DNA of 49,057 nt from Bacteroidales bacterium (GTDB lineage Bacteria > Bacteroidota > Bacteroidia > Bacteroidales > UBA10428): contig DATGXG010000054.1 of assembly GCA_035299085.1 (NCBI GenBank), positions 1 to 49,057 on the forward strand, given 5' to 3'. The notes under the pieces are model-generated. The model saw only the letters and a list, made by a program, of their open reading frames with translations, was not told the DNA's origin and made no database searches. Positions 33,700-42,529 of the stretch are shown piece after piece; the first letter of the stretch is position 1, and each line of letters begins with the position of its first letter. The position numbers and the translations under genes are program-made.

Positions 33700-34563
33700 A
33701 TGAAAGCAAACCGACTTTGGCTCACTTATGCTCTTGTCACCACTTTATTCTGGGGTGTATGGGGTGCATTTATCGAAATACCTGAAAAGGCCGGATTCCC
33801 TGCCACTCTCGGCTATATGGTATGGGCCCTGACGATGATCCCTTGTGCCCTGTTTGCATTGTATAAAATAAACTGGAAACCTGAGAAGGACCTCCGATCG
33901 GTTATTCTTGGTTCCGCTACGGGGTTCCTCGGTGCGGGTGGTCAGCTCCTGCTCTTCCAGGCCTTACGTTCGGGTCCCGCTTACATAGTCTTTCCGATTA
34001 TTTCACTTTACCCTGTTTTAACGATTGCCTTATCCATTATTTTCTTAAAAGAAAGAACCCGTTTTAAACAATGGACAGGAATTGTACTTGCCCTTGTAGC
34101 CATGTTCTTTTTGTCGAATCCCCAGAATAACCCGGTGCAGTCAACAGGAATGGGTTGGCTTGCACTATCGATACTTGTTTTCGTAATGTGGGCCATACAG
34201 GCGTATGTGATGAAATTCGCCAATAACACCATGCGGGCTGAAAGCATCTATTTTTACATGGCGATCACATCGTTAATCCTGGCACCTTTGGCTTTATTCA
34301 TGACCGATTTTTCAGTGGCTATAAACTGGGGTTTTAAAGGACCGTGGCTTGCCGCCATGATTCAGATCCTGAATGCCATTGGCGCCCTGACCCTGGTGTA
34401 TGCCCTCAGGTACGGCAAGGCAATCATTGTGGTGCCGATGACCGGACTTGCCCCTGTAATCACAATCATCCTTTCTCTTATTATATATGGTGTGGTTCCC
34501 GGCGGTGTTTTGCTCTCAGGCCTTGTTCTAGCCTCCATAGCCATGTTTTTGCTGGCGGAATAA
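33700..34563 (+). CDS. EamA/DMT family transporter linked to the sugar locus
   Basis: A 287-residue inner-membrane protein with ten predicted helices in two EamA repeats. Sequence features are FWGVWGAFIEIPEKAGFP in helix 1, GQLLLFQALRSGPAYIVFPIISLYPVLT in the middle of repeat 1, and the matching ALTLVYALRYGKAIIVVPMTGLAPVIT in repeat 2. It is divergent from susC. Since no MFS or ABC sugar permease is present, it may carry the released sugar across the inner membrane, as some sugar transporters of the DMT superfamily do. This is inference from position. A double-hairpin terminator follows. Confidence 0.85.
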   Translation: MKANRLWLTYALVTTLFWGVWGAFIEIPEKAGFPATLGYMVWALTMIPCALFALYKINWKPEKDLRSVILGSATGFLGAGGQLLLFQALRSGPAYIVFPIISLYPVLTIALSIIFLKERTRFKQWTGIVLALVAMFFLSNPQNNPVQSTGMGWLALSILVFVMWAIQAYVMKFANNTMRAESIYFYMAITSLILAPLALFMTDFSVAINWGFKGPWLAAMIQILNAIGALTLVYALRYGKAIIVVPMTGLAPVITIILSLIIYGVVPGGVLLSGLVLASIAMFLLAE

Positions 34564-34566
34564 GTA

Positions 34567-34640
34567 ATTGCCCCGGCCTTTAGGCCGGGGATCAGATAAG
34601 ATATTTCACTACCCCGACCTTAAGGCCGGGGCAATTTTTT
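34567..34640 (+). terminator. Double hairpin with alternative long stem and T-run
   Basis: Hairpin 1 pairs CCCCGGCCT (34571-34579) with AGGCCGGGG (34582-34590). Hairpin 2 pairs CCCCGACCTT (34612-34621) with AAGGCCGGGG (34622-34631), with a mismatch, and is followed by six T. The outer ATTGCCCCGGCCTT (34567-34580) is also a perfect 14-base complement of AAGGCCGGGGCAAT (34622-34635), so one long stem can form instead. It should end the EamA transcript. Confidence 0.7.
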
Positions 34641-34679
34641 GGCATATATCTTGATTTACAATAATTCTTATTCTACAAT

Positions 34680-36896
34680 ATGAATTATCAGGAACTTAAT
34701 TCGAGATACCTCCAGGTTTTTGACTATATATCAAAAAGCCGGATCAAAGACGCACTGGATGCCCTTGGTTTTTTATGCAATAACAGCAGGAACCGCGATT
34801 TCAGGGAACAGCTTGACAACCATTCGGAAACTTACCTGAATATGCTGAAATATGCGTTCGAGCTGAATGATGATCCTGAGAAAGAAAAGGTATACAACCG
34901 GCTTGTCAAAGCTATCATTTCACTTGCGGATGATGTTAAGGAAGATATCATCCGTTCAAATAAGCTGCTCAGCTACTATAAGCTTAAGCTGAACCCTGAC
35001 AGCCTGTCGGAAAACCTGGTAGCAGATATTTCCAGGATGGTTGAAGAGTTGTCGCTGCAATTCGAGACAAACACTGATAACGTCGATCTTTCAGAACTGT
35101 ATAAATCTAAAGAATATAAAGAAAACATACGAACCCTTTTCAGAATAATCTGGCATTCCGACAAATTAAAGGATACAGAAATCAAGTTATTGTCGGATAT
35201 CAGCGCCCCGAATACAATTGCCTGGTATGACAAATGTGTGGTTGTTAGTGCCATTACCTTGTCATTAATCCGCCATTTTGACAGTGCTAAAATCGATTTG
35301 CTTTTCAGGTTTTATGAAGCAGGTGAGAAACAGATCTGGCAGCGAGCCCTTGTAGGTCTTGTTTTAGGACTGGCTTTTTACAACCGGCGCATCAGTTACT
35401 ATCCCGAAATCCTCCAGCGGCTGAAAGCCCTCCAGGGAATGAACCGGGTGAATAAAAGCATTGAAATCATAGTTCAGCAGTTCATCAAAGCCAGGGAAAC
35501 CGAGAAAATCACCCGCAAGATCCAGCAGGAGATACTTCCTGAAATGATCAGGATCAAATCGAAACTTGAAGAAAAGCTTGATCTTGAAAATATGCTCTCC
35601 TCAATAAATCCCGAAGATAAAAATCCCGAATGGGAAGGATTTTTTAAGGAATCGCCTGATGTTTACAATAAGCTTGAGGAATTCACAAACCTGCAAATGG
35701 AGGGAGCCGATGTATTCCTTGGGGCCTTTGCCATGCTCAAGCATTTTGATTTCTTCAATGAAATGAACAACTGGTTTGTTCCTTTCTATAAAGAAAATGA
35801 ATATATAGCCGAAGCTTTTGAAGGAGTGAGCGAAGGCGTGAACCTTAAGATGTTCGGAGAGGGCATAGAAAAGAGCAACTTCCTCTGCAATTCAGATAAA
35901 TATTCGTTCTGTCTGAACATCCGCCAGATGCCGGCCTTTCAGAAATCAACGGTTATGGAACTGTTTAACATGGAACTGAAGGCGATGAATGAAATGGCCG
36001 TGGATGACGAGATGATCAATGCGGATTCTGCCACGCGTATTATCATTACACAGTATTTTCATGACCTTTACAGGTTCTATAAATTGTACCCCCTGCGCAC
36101 TGAATTCGATGATGTCTTTAAACTTCCCGTACCGATTTATGAAACCGAATTCTTCAGGAACTGGATTGATGACAGTCGTATTCTGAGAAATATAGGCGAA
36201 TTCTTTTTTGAGAAGAACTATTTCAGAGATGCACTGGGCATTTTCAGGCAGATAGTTGAATCGACTAACAACTATGAACTCTTTGAAAAAATCGGATATT
36301 GCTATGAGCAAACCGGTGATTTTGATAAAGCGCTTGAATACTATCATAAGGCCGAGCTGCTTGACAAAAACAAACTTTGGCTGATCAACAGGATAGCCTG
36401 GTGTTATAAGAAGAAAGGTGAGTTTGAACTGGCAATCGGATATTACCTTGAAGCTGAAAAACTTGAACCCGACAACCTTCAGGTGCAGGCCTACCTTGGT
36501 CATGTTTACATGGAAACCGGTGATTATGAAAAGGCCCTGAAGTATTATTTTAAAGTGGAATATCTTCAGCCTGATAATTTTAAGGTGTACAGGCCAATTT
36601 CATGGTGTTCATTTATGCTCGGGAAATTTGACAATGCGGCAAAGTACCTCGAAAAACCGCTCCTGCACGGCACAAGCAAGAATGATTACCTTAATCTCGG
36701 GCATATATACTGGTGTAAAAATGAAAGACAGAAGGCAATAGAAAACTACAGACAAAGCCTTATTGTTTCAGGCATGGATATCGACTGGTTTTCAAAAGCG
36801 TTTCCCGAGGACAGCAAGTATCTTGGACAGTTTGGCATAGAGCAGATTGATATACCCATGATGATTGATTATATCCGTTTATCGGTTACCGGATAA
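34680..36896 (+). CDS. Tetratricopeptide-repeat protein
   Basis: A 738-residue cytoplasmic protein without a signal peptide. The N-terminal two thirds are helical and unrecognised, with a charged coiled-coil-like stretch near 265-310 (KARETEKITRKIQQEI). Residues about 515-715 hold at least five TPR units, for example EKIGYCYEQTGDFDKALEYY, NRIAWCYKKKGEFELAIGYY and LGHVYMETGDYEKALKYY. TPR proteins act as protein-binding scaffolds; the partner is unknown. Proteins of this length and layout recur in Bacteroidales. It is flanked by a terminator and by the next operon's promoter, so it is probably transcribed alone. Confidence 0.88.
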   Translation: MNYQELNSRYLQVFDYISKSRIKDALDALGFLCNNSRNRDFREQLDNHSETYLNMLKYAFELNDDPEKEKVYNRLVKAIISLADDVKEDIIRSNKLLSYYKLKLNPDSLSENLVADISRMVEELSLQFETNTDNVDLSELYKSKEYKENIRTLFRIIWHSDKLKDTEIKLLSDISAPNTIAWYDKCVVVSAITLSLIRHFDSAKIDLLFRFYEAGEKQIWQRALVGLVLGLAFYNRRISYYPEILQRLKALQGMNRVNKSIEIIVQQFIKARETEKITRKIQQEILPEMIRIKSKLEEKLDLENMLSSINPEDKNPEWEGFFKESPDVYNKLEEFTNLQMEGADVFLGAFAMLKHFDFFNEMNNWFVPFYKENEYIAEAFEGVSEGVNLKMFGEGIEKSNFLCNSDKYSFCLNIRQMPAFQKSTVMELFNMELKAMNEMAVDDEMINADSATRIIITQYFHDLYRFYKLYPLRTEFDDVFKLPVPIYETEFFRNWIDDSRILRNIGEFFFEKNYFRDALGIFRQIVESTNNYELFEKIGYCYEQTGDFDKALEYYHKAELLDKNKLWLINRIAWCYKKKGEFELAIGYYLEAEKLEPDNLQVQAYLGHVYMETGDYEKALKYYFKVEYLQPDNFKVYRPISWCSFMLGKFDNAAKYLEKPLLHGTSKNDYLNLGHIYWCKNERQKAIENYRQSLIVSGMDIDWFSKAFPEDSKYLGQFGIEQIDIPMMIDYIRLSVTG

Positions 36897-36907
36897 AAAC
36901 TTGACCT

Positions 36908-36941
36908 TTTGGCCGATAAATTCAGTCATTTGGTAGATAAA
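36908..36941. repeat. Imperfect direct repeat upstream of the TonB receptor operon
   Basis: TTTGGCCGATAAA (36908-36920) and TTTGGTAGATAAA (36929-36941) share 11 of 13 bases and are 21 bases apart. They end 24 bases before a TAAATTTG box at 36966-36973. Two helical turns of spacing and this location suit an operator. Confidence 0.35.
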
Positions 36942-36965
36942 GGTTGTTTGTGCATCTTTATTTTT

Positions 36966-36973
36966 TAAATTTG
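36966..36973 (+). promoter_or_regulatory. Candidate -7 box (TAAATTTG) for the TonB receptor operon
   Basis: This is an exact TAnnTTTG match 20 bases before the ATG at 36994. A TTTG lies at 36947-36950, with a 15-base spacing, shorter than the usual 19-21. Confidence 0.45.
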
Positions 36974-36993
36974 ATGCCCTTGTATCTATCAGT

Positions 36994-39726
36994 ATGTCTA
37001 AAAAATTTGTTCCTCTTTTATTATTATACCTTTCCGGTTTACTGATTCCGGCATCCCTTTTCTGCCAATCTGATGAAGTGGTTCGGATCTCGGCAAATTT
37101 TAACCGCGTCCCGACAGTTACAGTCCTGAACTACCTTGAAGAAAAAGGCGGGGTTAAGTTCTTCTATAAAGAAGAATGGTTTGTAAAGGATTCAGTGACC
37201 GTACGTTTTTCAAACCATACAGTGAGTGAAGCGATTGATCTGATGTTCAGTCGCAAACCGTATACGTATCGGGTTGTTAACGGTAACAAGATCGTATTGC
37301 TTCCCAGGGCACAGGTTGCCTTGCTGGCCGGACAGATGCCGAATTTCAGCAATAACGGTTCCGATGAGGATTTCAGCATCGTAGGCAACGTGGCCGAAAT
37401 AGGAAAGCACAAAACGGCTGCTGTGACGGGTAAGGTAACTGACGGTAAAAGCGGGGAACCCGTGATTGGCGCCACCATACAAATTCAGAACCTGCAACAG
37501 GGTGTGGTAACAAATACACAGGGTGATTACAAACTTCTGATAGCCCCCGGGCTTTATACTCTGATTGTTTCAAGTGTAGGATATGAAACATCACAGTTCA
37601 ACATAAAGGTAATCAGCAACGGTGAATTCAAAATGGAGCTGTTTGATAAATCAGTGCGTTTTGATGATATCGTCATTTATGGACAGCGGCTCGATAAAAA
37701 TGTATCCGGTCACCAGATGAGCATGGTAGAATTGAATTTGCGTGAAATCGGGCAGCTTCCTTCGGTTGCCGGTGGAAGAGATATTCTTAAGGGCCTTACC
37801 ATCATGCCCGGTGTAAAATCGATAGGAGAATTCAGTTCTGGAATTAATGTAAGGGGTGGAGGTGAAGATCAGAACCTGTACCTGGTGAATTCAGCACCAC
37901 TGTTTTATACAGCCCATGTCTTCGGCCTGGTTTCTGTCATCAATCCCGATGCGGTGGATAAACTAACACTTTATAAAGGTCATATCCCGGCCAGTTATGG
38001 GGAGCGGGTGTCGTCGGTAATCGACATAAAAACAGCTGATACGCCGCCTAAAAAATTCACAGCAAAAGGAGGAGTCGGAATTTATGACAGCCGGCTTATG
38101 TTTACGGTTCCTGTAGTAAAGGATAAGGTGTTTTTTGATATTGGTGCCCGGGCCAGTTACTCAGGCTGGCTTCTGGATATGATGAAAGATTATGATCTGA
38201 AAAACAGCAAAGCCGGTTTTTATGATGTGAACAGTTCGGTTCATCTGAATCTCGGGAAAAGCCATATCTCTGTTTCAGGTTACTATGGTTATGATGAATT
38301 CAGGTTCTCGTCCTATGTAAAATATCAATACCAGAACAAACTGGCATCGCTTAACTGGAAATACCTGCATAATTCAAATCTTGCTTCCTATCTGACCCTG
38401 GCTTACAGTGATTATAATGTTGACAAGGACGCAATCAATACAGCTACTACGAAAAGCCGACTGAATTCGCAGATTCAGTACAGGAGCTTTAAATACCGGA
38501 TTCAATATGGCGGATTTCAGAAACACAATATTGAGGCAGGAATAAGTTTTAACCGGTATGATATAGCCCCCGGAAAGTTCGGACCCCTGGACAGCATATC
38601 TCTTGTTCATTCTGCTTCACTTGATAAAGAACAAGGATATGAAGGAGCCGTTTTCTTTGATGATGAATTCAGCCTGAATAACCGGATCCTGATCAATATT
38701 GGCTTGCGGTATTCCGGTTATGCTGCTATGGGACCGGGACACGTGGCACAATATTTACCCAACATGCCGATCGACACAGTCAACATAAGCGGTTATGCGG
38801 ATTACGCGAATAAGGATATGATCAAATTTTACAGTGGACTGGAACCGAGAATTTCAATGAGATTAAAACTGAATGACGAAAGTTCACTGAAGATGAGCTA
38901 CAACAGAAATGTCCAGTATCTTGCATTAATATCCTATTCCTCAGTTTCAACTCCGAGCGATATATGGAAAATGGCCGGAGCCCATATCAAGCCTCTTATA
39001 GCTGACCAGTTTGCCCTTGGTTTTTACAGGAATATGTTGAATAATACCATTGAGACTTCAATTGAAGTGTATTATAAAGGGCTCAAAAATGTGATTGACT
39101 ACATGGACGGCGCCTCACTTGAAATGAACAATCATATTGAGACGGAATTAACCGAGGCAAAGGGCAGGAACTATGGTTTCGAAATTATGGTGAAGAAAAA
39201 TACAGGCCAGGTAGATGGTTGGATCAGTTACACGTATTCCCGCTCATTGAGGAAAACGTTCTCCTCTTTCAGCAATAAGAAAATAAATAATAATGAATAT
39301 TATCCTTCCTCTTATGACCGGCCGCACGATTTCAGTATGATTGCCAATTTTCATCTGAACAAGAGAATTATCTTCAGCGGAAACTTCTCTTACTCAACAG
39401 GCAGGCCGATCACTCTTCCCGAAAGCTTTTATGACCTCGGCAATGATCAGGTAGCCTTGTATTCTGAAAAGAACAAGTACCGCATTCCTCCTTATCACAG
39501 GCTTGACCTGACCATGACAATGAATGAAAGCCTGAGGCTGCATAAAAAATGGAAAGGATACTGGAGTTTTTCAATTCTGAATGTTTACGGCAGGAAAAAC
39601 CCCTATACAATATATTATAAACAACAGGAACCTAATGCTTCTAACAACTACGAGCGTTTTAATTTATATAAGCTTTACCTTATCGGCAGACCGGTTCCTA
39701 CGCTTGCTTACACCTTTATTTTTTAG
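36994..39726 (+). CDS. TonB-dependent receptor with N-terminal STN domain
   Basis: A 910-residue outer-membrane receptor. A signal peptide (to about residue 24, SLFCQ) is followed by a secretin/TonB short N-terminal (STN) domain (about 28-105), a carboxypeptidase-D-like domain (about 143-220, AAVTGKVTDGKSGEPVIGAT), a plug (RDILKGLTIMPGVKSIGEFSSG, then NVRGGGEDQNLYLVN) and the barrel to the C-terminus. STN domains usually signal through a FecR-type anti-sigma factor, but none is encoded nearby, so the partner is elsewhere or the domain serves another role. It leads a four-gene operon, and this receptor class is commonly followed by a DUF4249 lipoprotein, as here. The substrate is unknown and need not be a glycan. 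Confidence 0.92.
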   Translation: MSKKFVPLLLLYLSGLLIPASLFCQSDEVVRISANFNRVPTVTVLNYLEEKGGVKFFYKEEWFVKDSVTVRFSNHTVSEAIDLMFSRKPYTYRVVNGNKIVLLPRAQVALLAGQMPNFSNNGSDEDFSIVGNVAEIGKHKTAAVTGKVTDGKSGEPVIGATIQIQNLQQGVVTNTQGDYKLLIAPGLYTLIVSSVGYETSQFNIKVISNGEFKMELFDKSVRFDDIVIYGQRLDKNVSGHQMSMVELNLREIGQLPSVAGGRDILKGLTIMPGVKSIGEFSSGINVRGGGEDQNLYLVNSAPLFYTAHVFGLVSVINPDAVDKLTLYKGHIPASYGERVSSVIDIKTADTPPKKFTAKGGVGIYDSRLMFTVPVVKDKVFFDIGARASYSGWLLDMMKDYDLKNSKAGFYDVNSSVHLNLGKSHISVSGYYGYDEFRFSSYVKYQYQNKLASLNWKYLHNSNLASYLTLAYSDYNVDKDAINTATTKSRLNSQIQYRSFKYRIQYGGFQKHNIEAGISFNRYDIAPGKFGPLDSISLVHSASLDKEQGYEGAVFFDDEFSLNNRILINIGLRYSGYAAMGPGHVAQYLPNMPIDTVNISGYADYANKDMIKFYSGLEPRISMRLKLNDESSLKMSYNRNVQYLALISYSSVSTPSDIWKMAGAHIKPLIADQFALGFYRNMLNNTIETSIEVYYKGLKNVIDYMDGASLEMNNHIETELTEAKGRNYGFEIMVKKNTGQVDGWISYTYSRSLRKTFSSFSNKKINNNEYYPSSYDRPHDFSMIANFHLNKRIIFSGNFSYSTGRPITLPESFYDLGNDQVALYSEKNKYRIPPYHRLDLTMTMNESLRLHKKWKGYWSFSILNVYGRKNPYTIYYKQQEPNASNNYERFNLYKLYLIGRPVPTLAYTFIF

Positions 39727-39732
39727 TGTGAT

Positions 39733-40800
39733 ATGAGAAAGCTGTTTTTTGCAGGATTATTTATAATATCTCTTATAACCTGGACTTGTAGTGAGGTATA
39801 TGATCCGGAAGATATTGACACTTCTGAACCGATATTAGTTGTTCAGGGCATGGTTCAGTATGGCGAATTCCCGCAGGTTACTCTTACATGGGCGAGGAAT
39901 TATGGGCAGCAGACTCCGGATTATGTTAGTGGTGCTACTATTACCATTGAAGATGATTTTGGACGAAGCACCATATTTGAGGAGATTTCAGCCGGGCAAT
40001 ACACTGCTTATGGTATTGTCGGTGACATTGGACAATCCTACCGGTTGATAGTGAGATTAGCCGATAGCAGCCTGTTTCAATCCAACTGGCAACGAATTGA
40101 AAGAATCCCTCAAATAGATAGGATTTACGCAGAACCGGGAGAATATAAAATACTTTATTATAATTCTTCCGGCGAACCCATGGTTCAAAACCAGGTCGGA
40201 TTGCAGGTGAAATGCGATTTAAGTGATTATAGTCAATCAACTGTGTATTACCGGTTCAATACCAGGATGGTTAAACTCATGGTGAAAACAGAAGATATTG
40301 GCAGCCCTGCATCTCACGGCGTGTATATGTGGGAGACGCATTCGATGGACAACACGTACACCGTTGATTATACCACTTTAAGCAATAACCGCCAGTTATT
40401 GTTACAGCACAATATAGGTTTTCTCCGTTATTTTTATGATGCCACATTAGAGACTGAAACAAGCACAGCCCCGTTTACCGAGGGTTGGATTCTTACATGT
40501 GACATATATTCCATTTCAAAGGATGTATATTCTTATTATAACTCGATTAACAAACAGCTGAATCCGGATAATCAGATTTTTGCACCGGCAACGTCTCAGG
40601 TTAAAAGTAATATGTCGTATGTCGCCGGTTCTGTGACAAGAGTCGCAGGTGTTTTCGAGGCATGTGCAAAACTAAGGATTTACAAGGGTTTTGCATGGAA
40701 ATCAAAAACCGAATACAGAACTAAAGATCTGTACTATTTTCCTGAGGTGGGTTCCGGATCACAGGAGCGCTTGCCCCCGGATTTCTGGATTTATTTTTAG
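39733..40800 (+). CDS. DUF4249 family lipoprotein
   Basis: A 355-residue lipoprotein with a lipobox LITWTC (Cys19), followed by SEVYDPEDIDTSEPILVVQGMV and VTLTWAR, the usual N-terminal signature of DUF4249. The remainder is beta-rich, with segments such as GATITIEDDFGRSTIFEE and GQYTAYG that suggest Ig-like folds. DUF4249 proteins accompany CarboxypepD-type TonB receptors in Bacteroidota and probably form the surface-exposed partner of the receptor. Their ligand is undefined. It starts 6 bases after the receptor stop, so it is translated from the same message. Confidence 0.85.
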   Translation: MRKLFFAGLFIISLITWTCSEVYDPEDIDTSEPILVVQGMVQYGEFPQVTLTWARNYGQQTPDYVSGATITIEDDFGRSTIFEEISAGQYTAYGIVGDIGQSYRLIVRLADSSLFQSNWQRIERIPQIDRIYAEPGEYKILYYNSSGEPMVQNQVGLQVKCDLSDYSQSTVYYRFNTRMVKLMVKTEDIGSPASHGVYMWETHSMDNTYTVDYTTLSNNRQLLLQHNIGFLRYFYDATLETETSTAPFTEGWILTCDIYSISKDVYSYYNSINKQLNPDNQIFAPATSQVKSNMSYVAGSVTRVAGVFEACAKLRIYKGFAWKSKTEYRTKDLYYFPEVGSGSQERLPPDFWIYF

Positions 40801-40809
40801 AATGATCAT

Positions 40810-42519
40810 ATGAAGGTTATAAAACCAATTATTTTCAGTGTCTTTTTCAGCGCTGCGATCTTCTTTCCGACACAGGTCACATCACAGCAGGTTCGGTATA
40901 ATTATGCCGGCAATGAATTAGTATACGTGCATCTTGACAAATCGACATACGTTGCAGGGGAGTCATTGAAATATAAGACATACCTTGTCAACGCGCTTAA
41001 TCCGGGCAGTGCCCTGTGCAGTAAAATACTATATTTCACGCTTTCCGGCGGGAATGAGGTGATTAACTGGAGAATAAACATCACCGGCAAATCAATGGCA
41101 GGTTCATTTCCATTGCCCGACCGGTTAAAAGAAGGAATGTATCAGCTTACAGCATATACAAACTGGATGCTGAACGATGATCCTTCAACATTCTTCAAAC
41201 AGAAAATTTTAATCACAAGCCTTTCAAAAGAAACGGGAAATCAAATCAGGGTGCTCGACAATACTAACCGGGATGTTGAAGGTGAGGATCAGGAATCGGT
41301 TTTGCAGGCTGTGACTGACAGAAAAGAATACAGCATAAATCAGCCCGTTAATCTTGAAATTAGTATGCCGACAGCCGGGAAAATCGCAGACCTGTCCGTT
41401 AGTGTAAATGCAGATAACCCTTTTACCGAAATTCTGGATCATAAGGATATTACAGATGCAATACCTCTTCAGAAAGGAAATTTAAGGCAGAAGAATGTTA
41501 TTAACTGTTTCTACCCTGTAGAAGACAAAGGTTTTATCCTTTCAGGCCGGATTATTTCTCTTCAGCCCCTTTCAGAGCCATGCAATGTATGGCTTTCGGT
41601 TGTTGACAGTATTAAACCTGCGTTGCAATATTCATTGACTGATTCCCTGGGAAATTTCAGGTTTTACCTCAGCAGTCAATTTGATAATAAAGAACTGATC
41701 ATACAACTCGCTGATCCGGAAAAGAACCGGGATTGTCGCATGGAGCTGTTTCCCAAAGCTTATATTGCCGACACGGCTACAAATACAATGTTTCTTGATT
41801 CGATTCATGAATCGTATCTGAAAACCTGCGAGGACATAAGGCTTATTGAGGCCGTATATGAAAATGAAGAGACTCCGGGTAAGCCGGGAACCACAACCCG
41901 CAAATTGAGTTTTCTCAGAAAACCGGATAAAGTTATCATACCTTCTGAATTTTCTGACATGAGGAATTTCAAGGAAATTGCCAATAATATTGCCCCCGAT
42001 ATCAGGTTTCTATCGCGGAGCGGGAAATTCAACCTGTTGGTTCTGAATATCGTAAATTCATGGGATGAGTGCAATCTTGTTTTATTAAACGGTGTACCGT
42101 TTACCGATATGGCCTATGTTTCAACACTCGGAACAAAAGACATCAAAAGGATAGAAATAATTAAATCAAAAGTTCTGGTTGGTGATATAACCCTTCCCGG
42201 ATTGGTTTCAATTTACACATACAAGACAGAAATACCGGAGCATTATCTAAAGAGTTTTGCTGTCCGTTTCATGAATTCGGTTATGGATGCCACATCACAA
42301 CCTCAGGAAACCAAAGCGGAATCAATGCAGGGAAATCATTTCCCCCAAATCAGAAACTGCGTGTATTGGAATCCCTTTATTAAAACTGAGGGGAATAAGC
42401 CGGTTTCTGTCATCTTCCCTGCACTCATGCTGCAAGGCCATTTTAAGGTTCAGGTTGAAGGTATCACTGAAGACGGAATACCGGTACATGCTTCGGCATC
42501 ATTTGAAGTAAAAGAATAA
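40810..42519 (+). CDS. Exported MG2-like protein with degenerate plug-like C-terminal region
   Basis: A 569-residue exported protein; the signal peptide ends near residue 26 (TQVTSQQ). Residues about 35-135 carry ELVYVHLDKSTYVAGESL, LPDRLKEGMYQLTAYTNWM and neighbours, the macroglobulin-like MG2 pattern of a Bacteroidota family that usually continues into a TonB-plug-like domain. Here that C-terminal domain seems reduced: LVLLNGVPF, then DIKRIEIIKSK and LVSIYTYK (about 415-480) recall a plug core, but no barrel follows. Relatives are often 700-900 residues. It lies 9 bases after the DUF4249 gene. It may help the receptor bind or process a protein-like ligand; this is inference. Confidence 0.65.
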   Translation: MKVIKPIIFSVFFSAAIFFPTQVTSQQVRYNYAGNELVYVHLDKSTYVAGESLKYKTYLVNALNPGSALCSKILYFTLSGGNEVINWRINITGKSMAGSFPLPDRLKEGMYQLTAYTNWMLNDDPSTFFKQKILITSLSKETGNQIRVLDNTNRDVEGEDQESVLQAVTDRKEYSINQPVNLEISMPTAGKIADLSVSVNADNPFTEILDHKDITDAIPLQKGNLRQKNVINCFYPVEDKGFILSGRIISLQPLSEPCNVWLSVVDSIKPALQYSLTDSLGNFRFYLSSQFDNKELIIQLADPEKNRDCRMELFPKAYIADTATNTMFLDSIHESYLKTCEDIRLIEAVYENEETPGKPGTTTRKLSFLRKPDKVIIPSEFSDMRNFKEIANNIAPDIRFLSRSGKFNLLVLNIVNSWDECNLVLLNGVPFTDMAYVSTLGTKDIKRIEIIKSKVLVGDITLPGLVSIYTYKTEIPEHYLKSFAVRFMNSVMDATSQPQETKAESMQGNHFPQIRNCVYWNPFIKTEGNKPVSVIFPALMLQGHFKVQVEGITEDGIPVHASASFEVKE

Positions 42520-42529
42520 GAAAAAGGAT

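Noticed and set aside
33696..33705. Palindrome TTTCATGAAA at the EamA start codon as an operator
   Set aside because: Ten-base palindromes around ATG are easily met by chance in AT-rich DNA, and it matches the shared 9-mer only in part; mentioned but not called as a site.
35946..36503. 185-codon minus-strand frame inside the TPR gene
   Set aside because: The plus strand encodes unmistakable TPR units here; the long antisense frame is a by-product of codon composition.
36994..39726. STN-domain receptor as part of a local FecIR-type signalling set
   Set aside because: No ECF sigma or FecR-type gene lies on either side; the flanks are a TPR gene and the DUF4249 gene.
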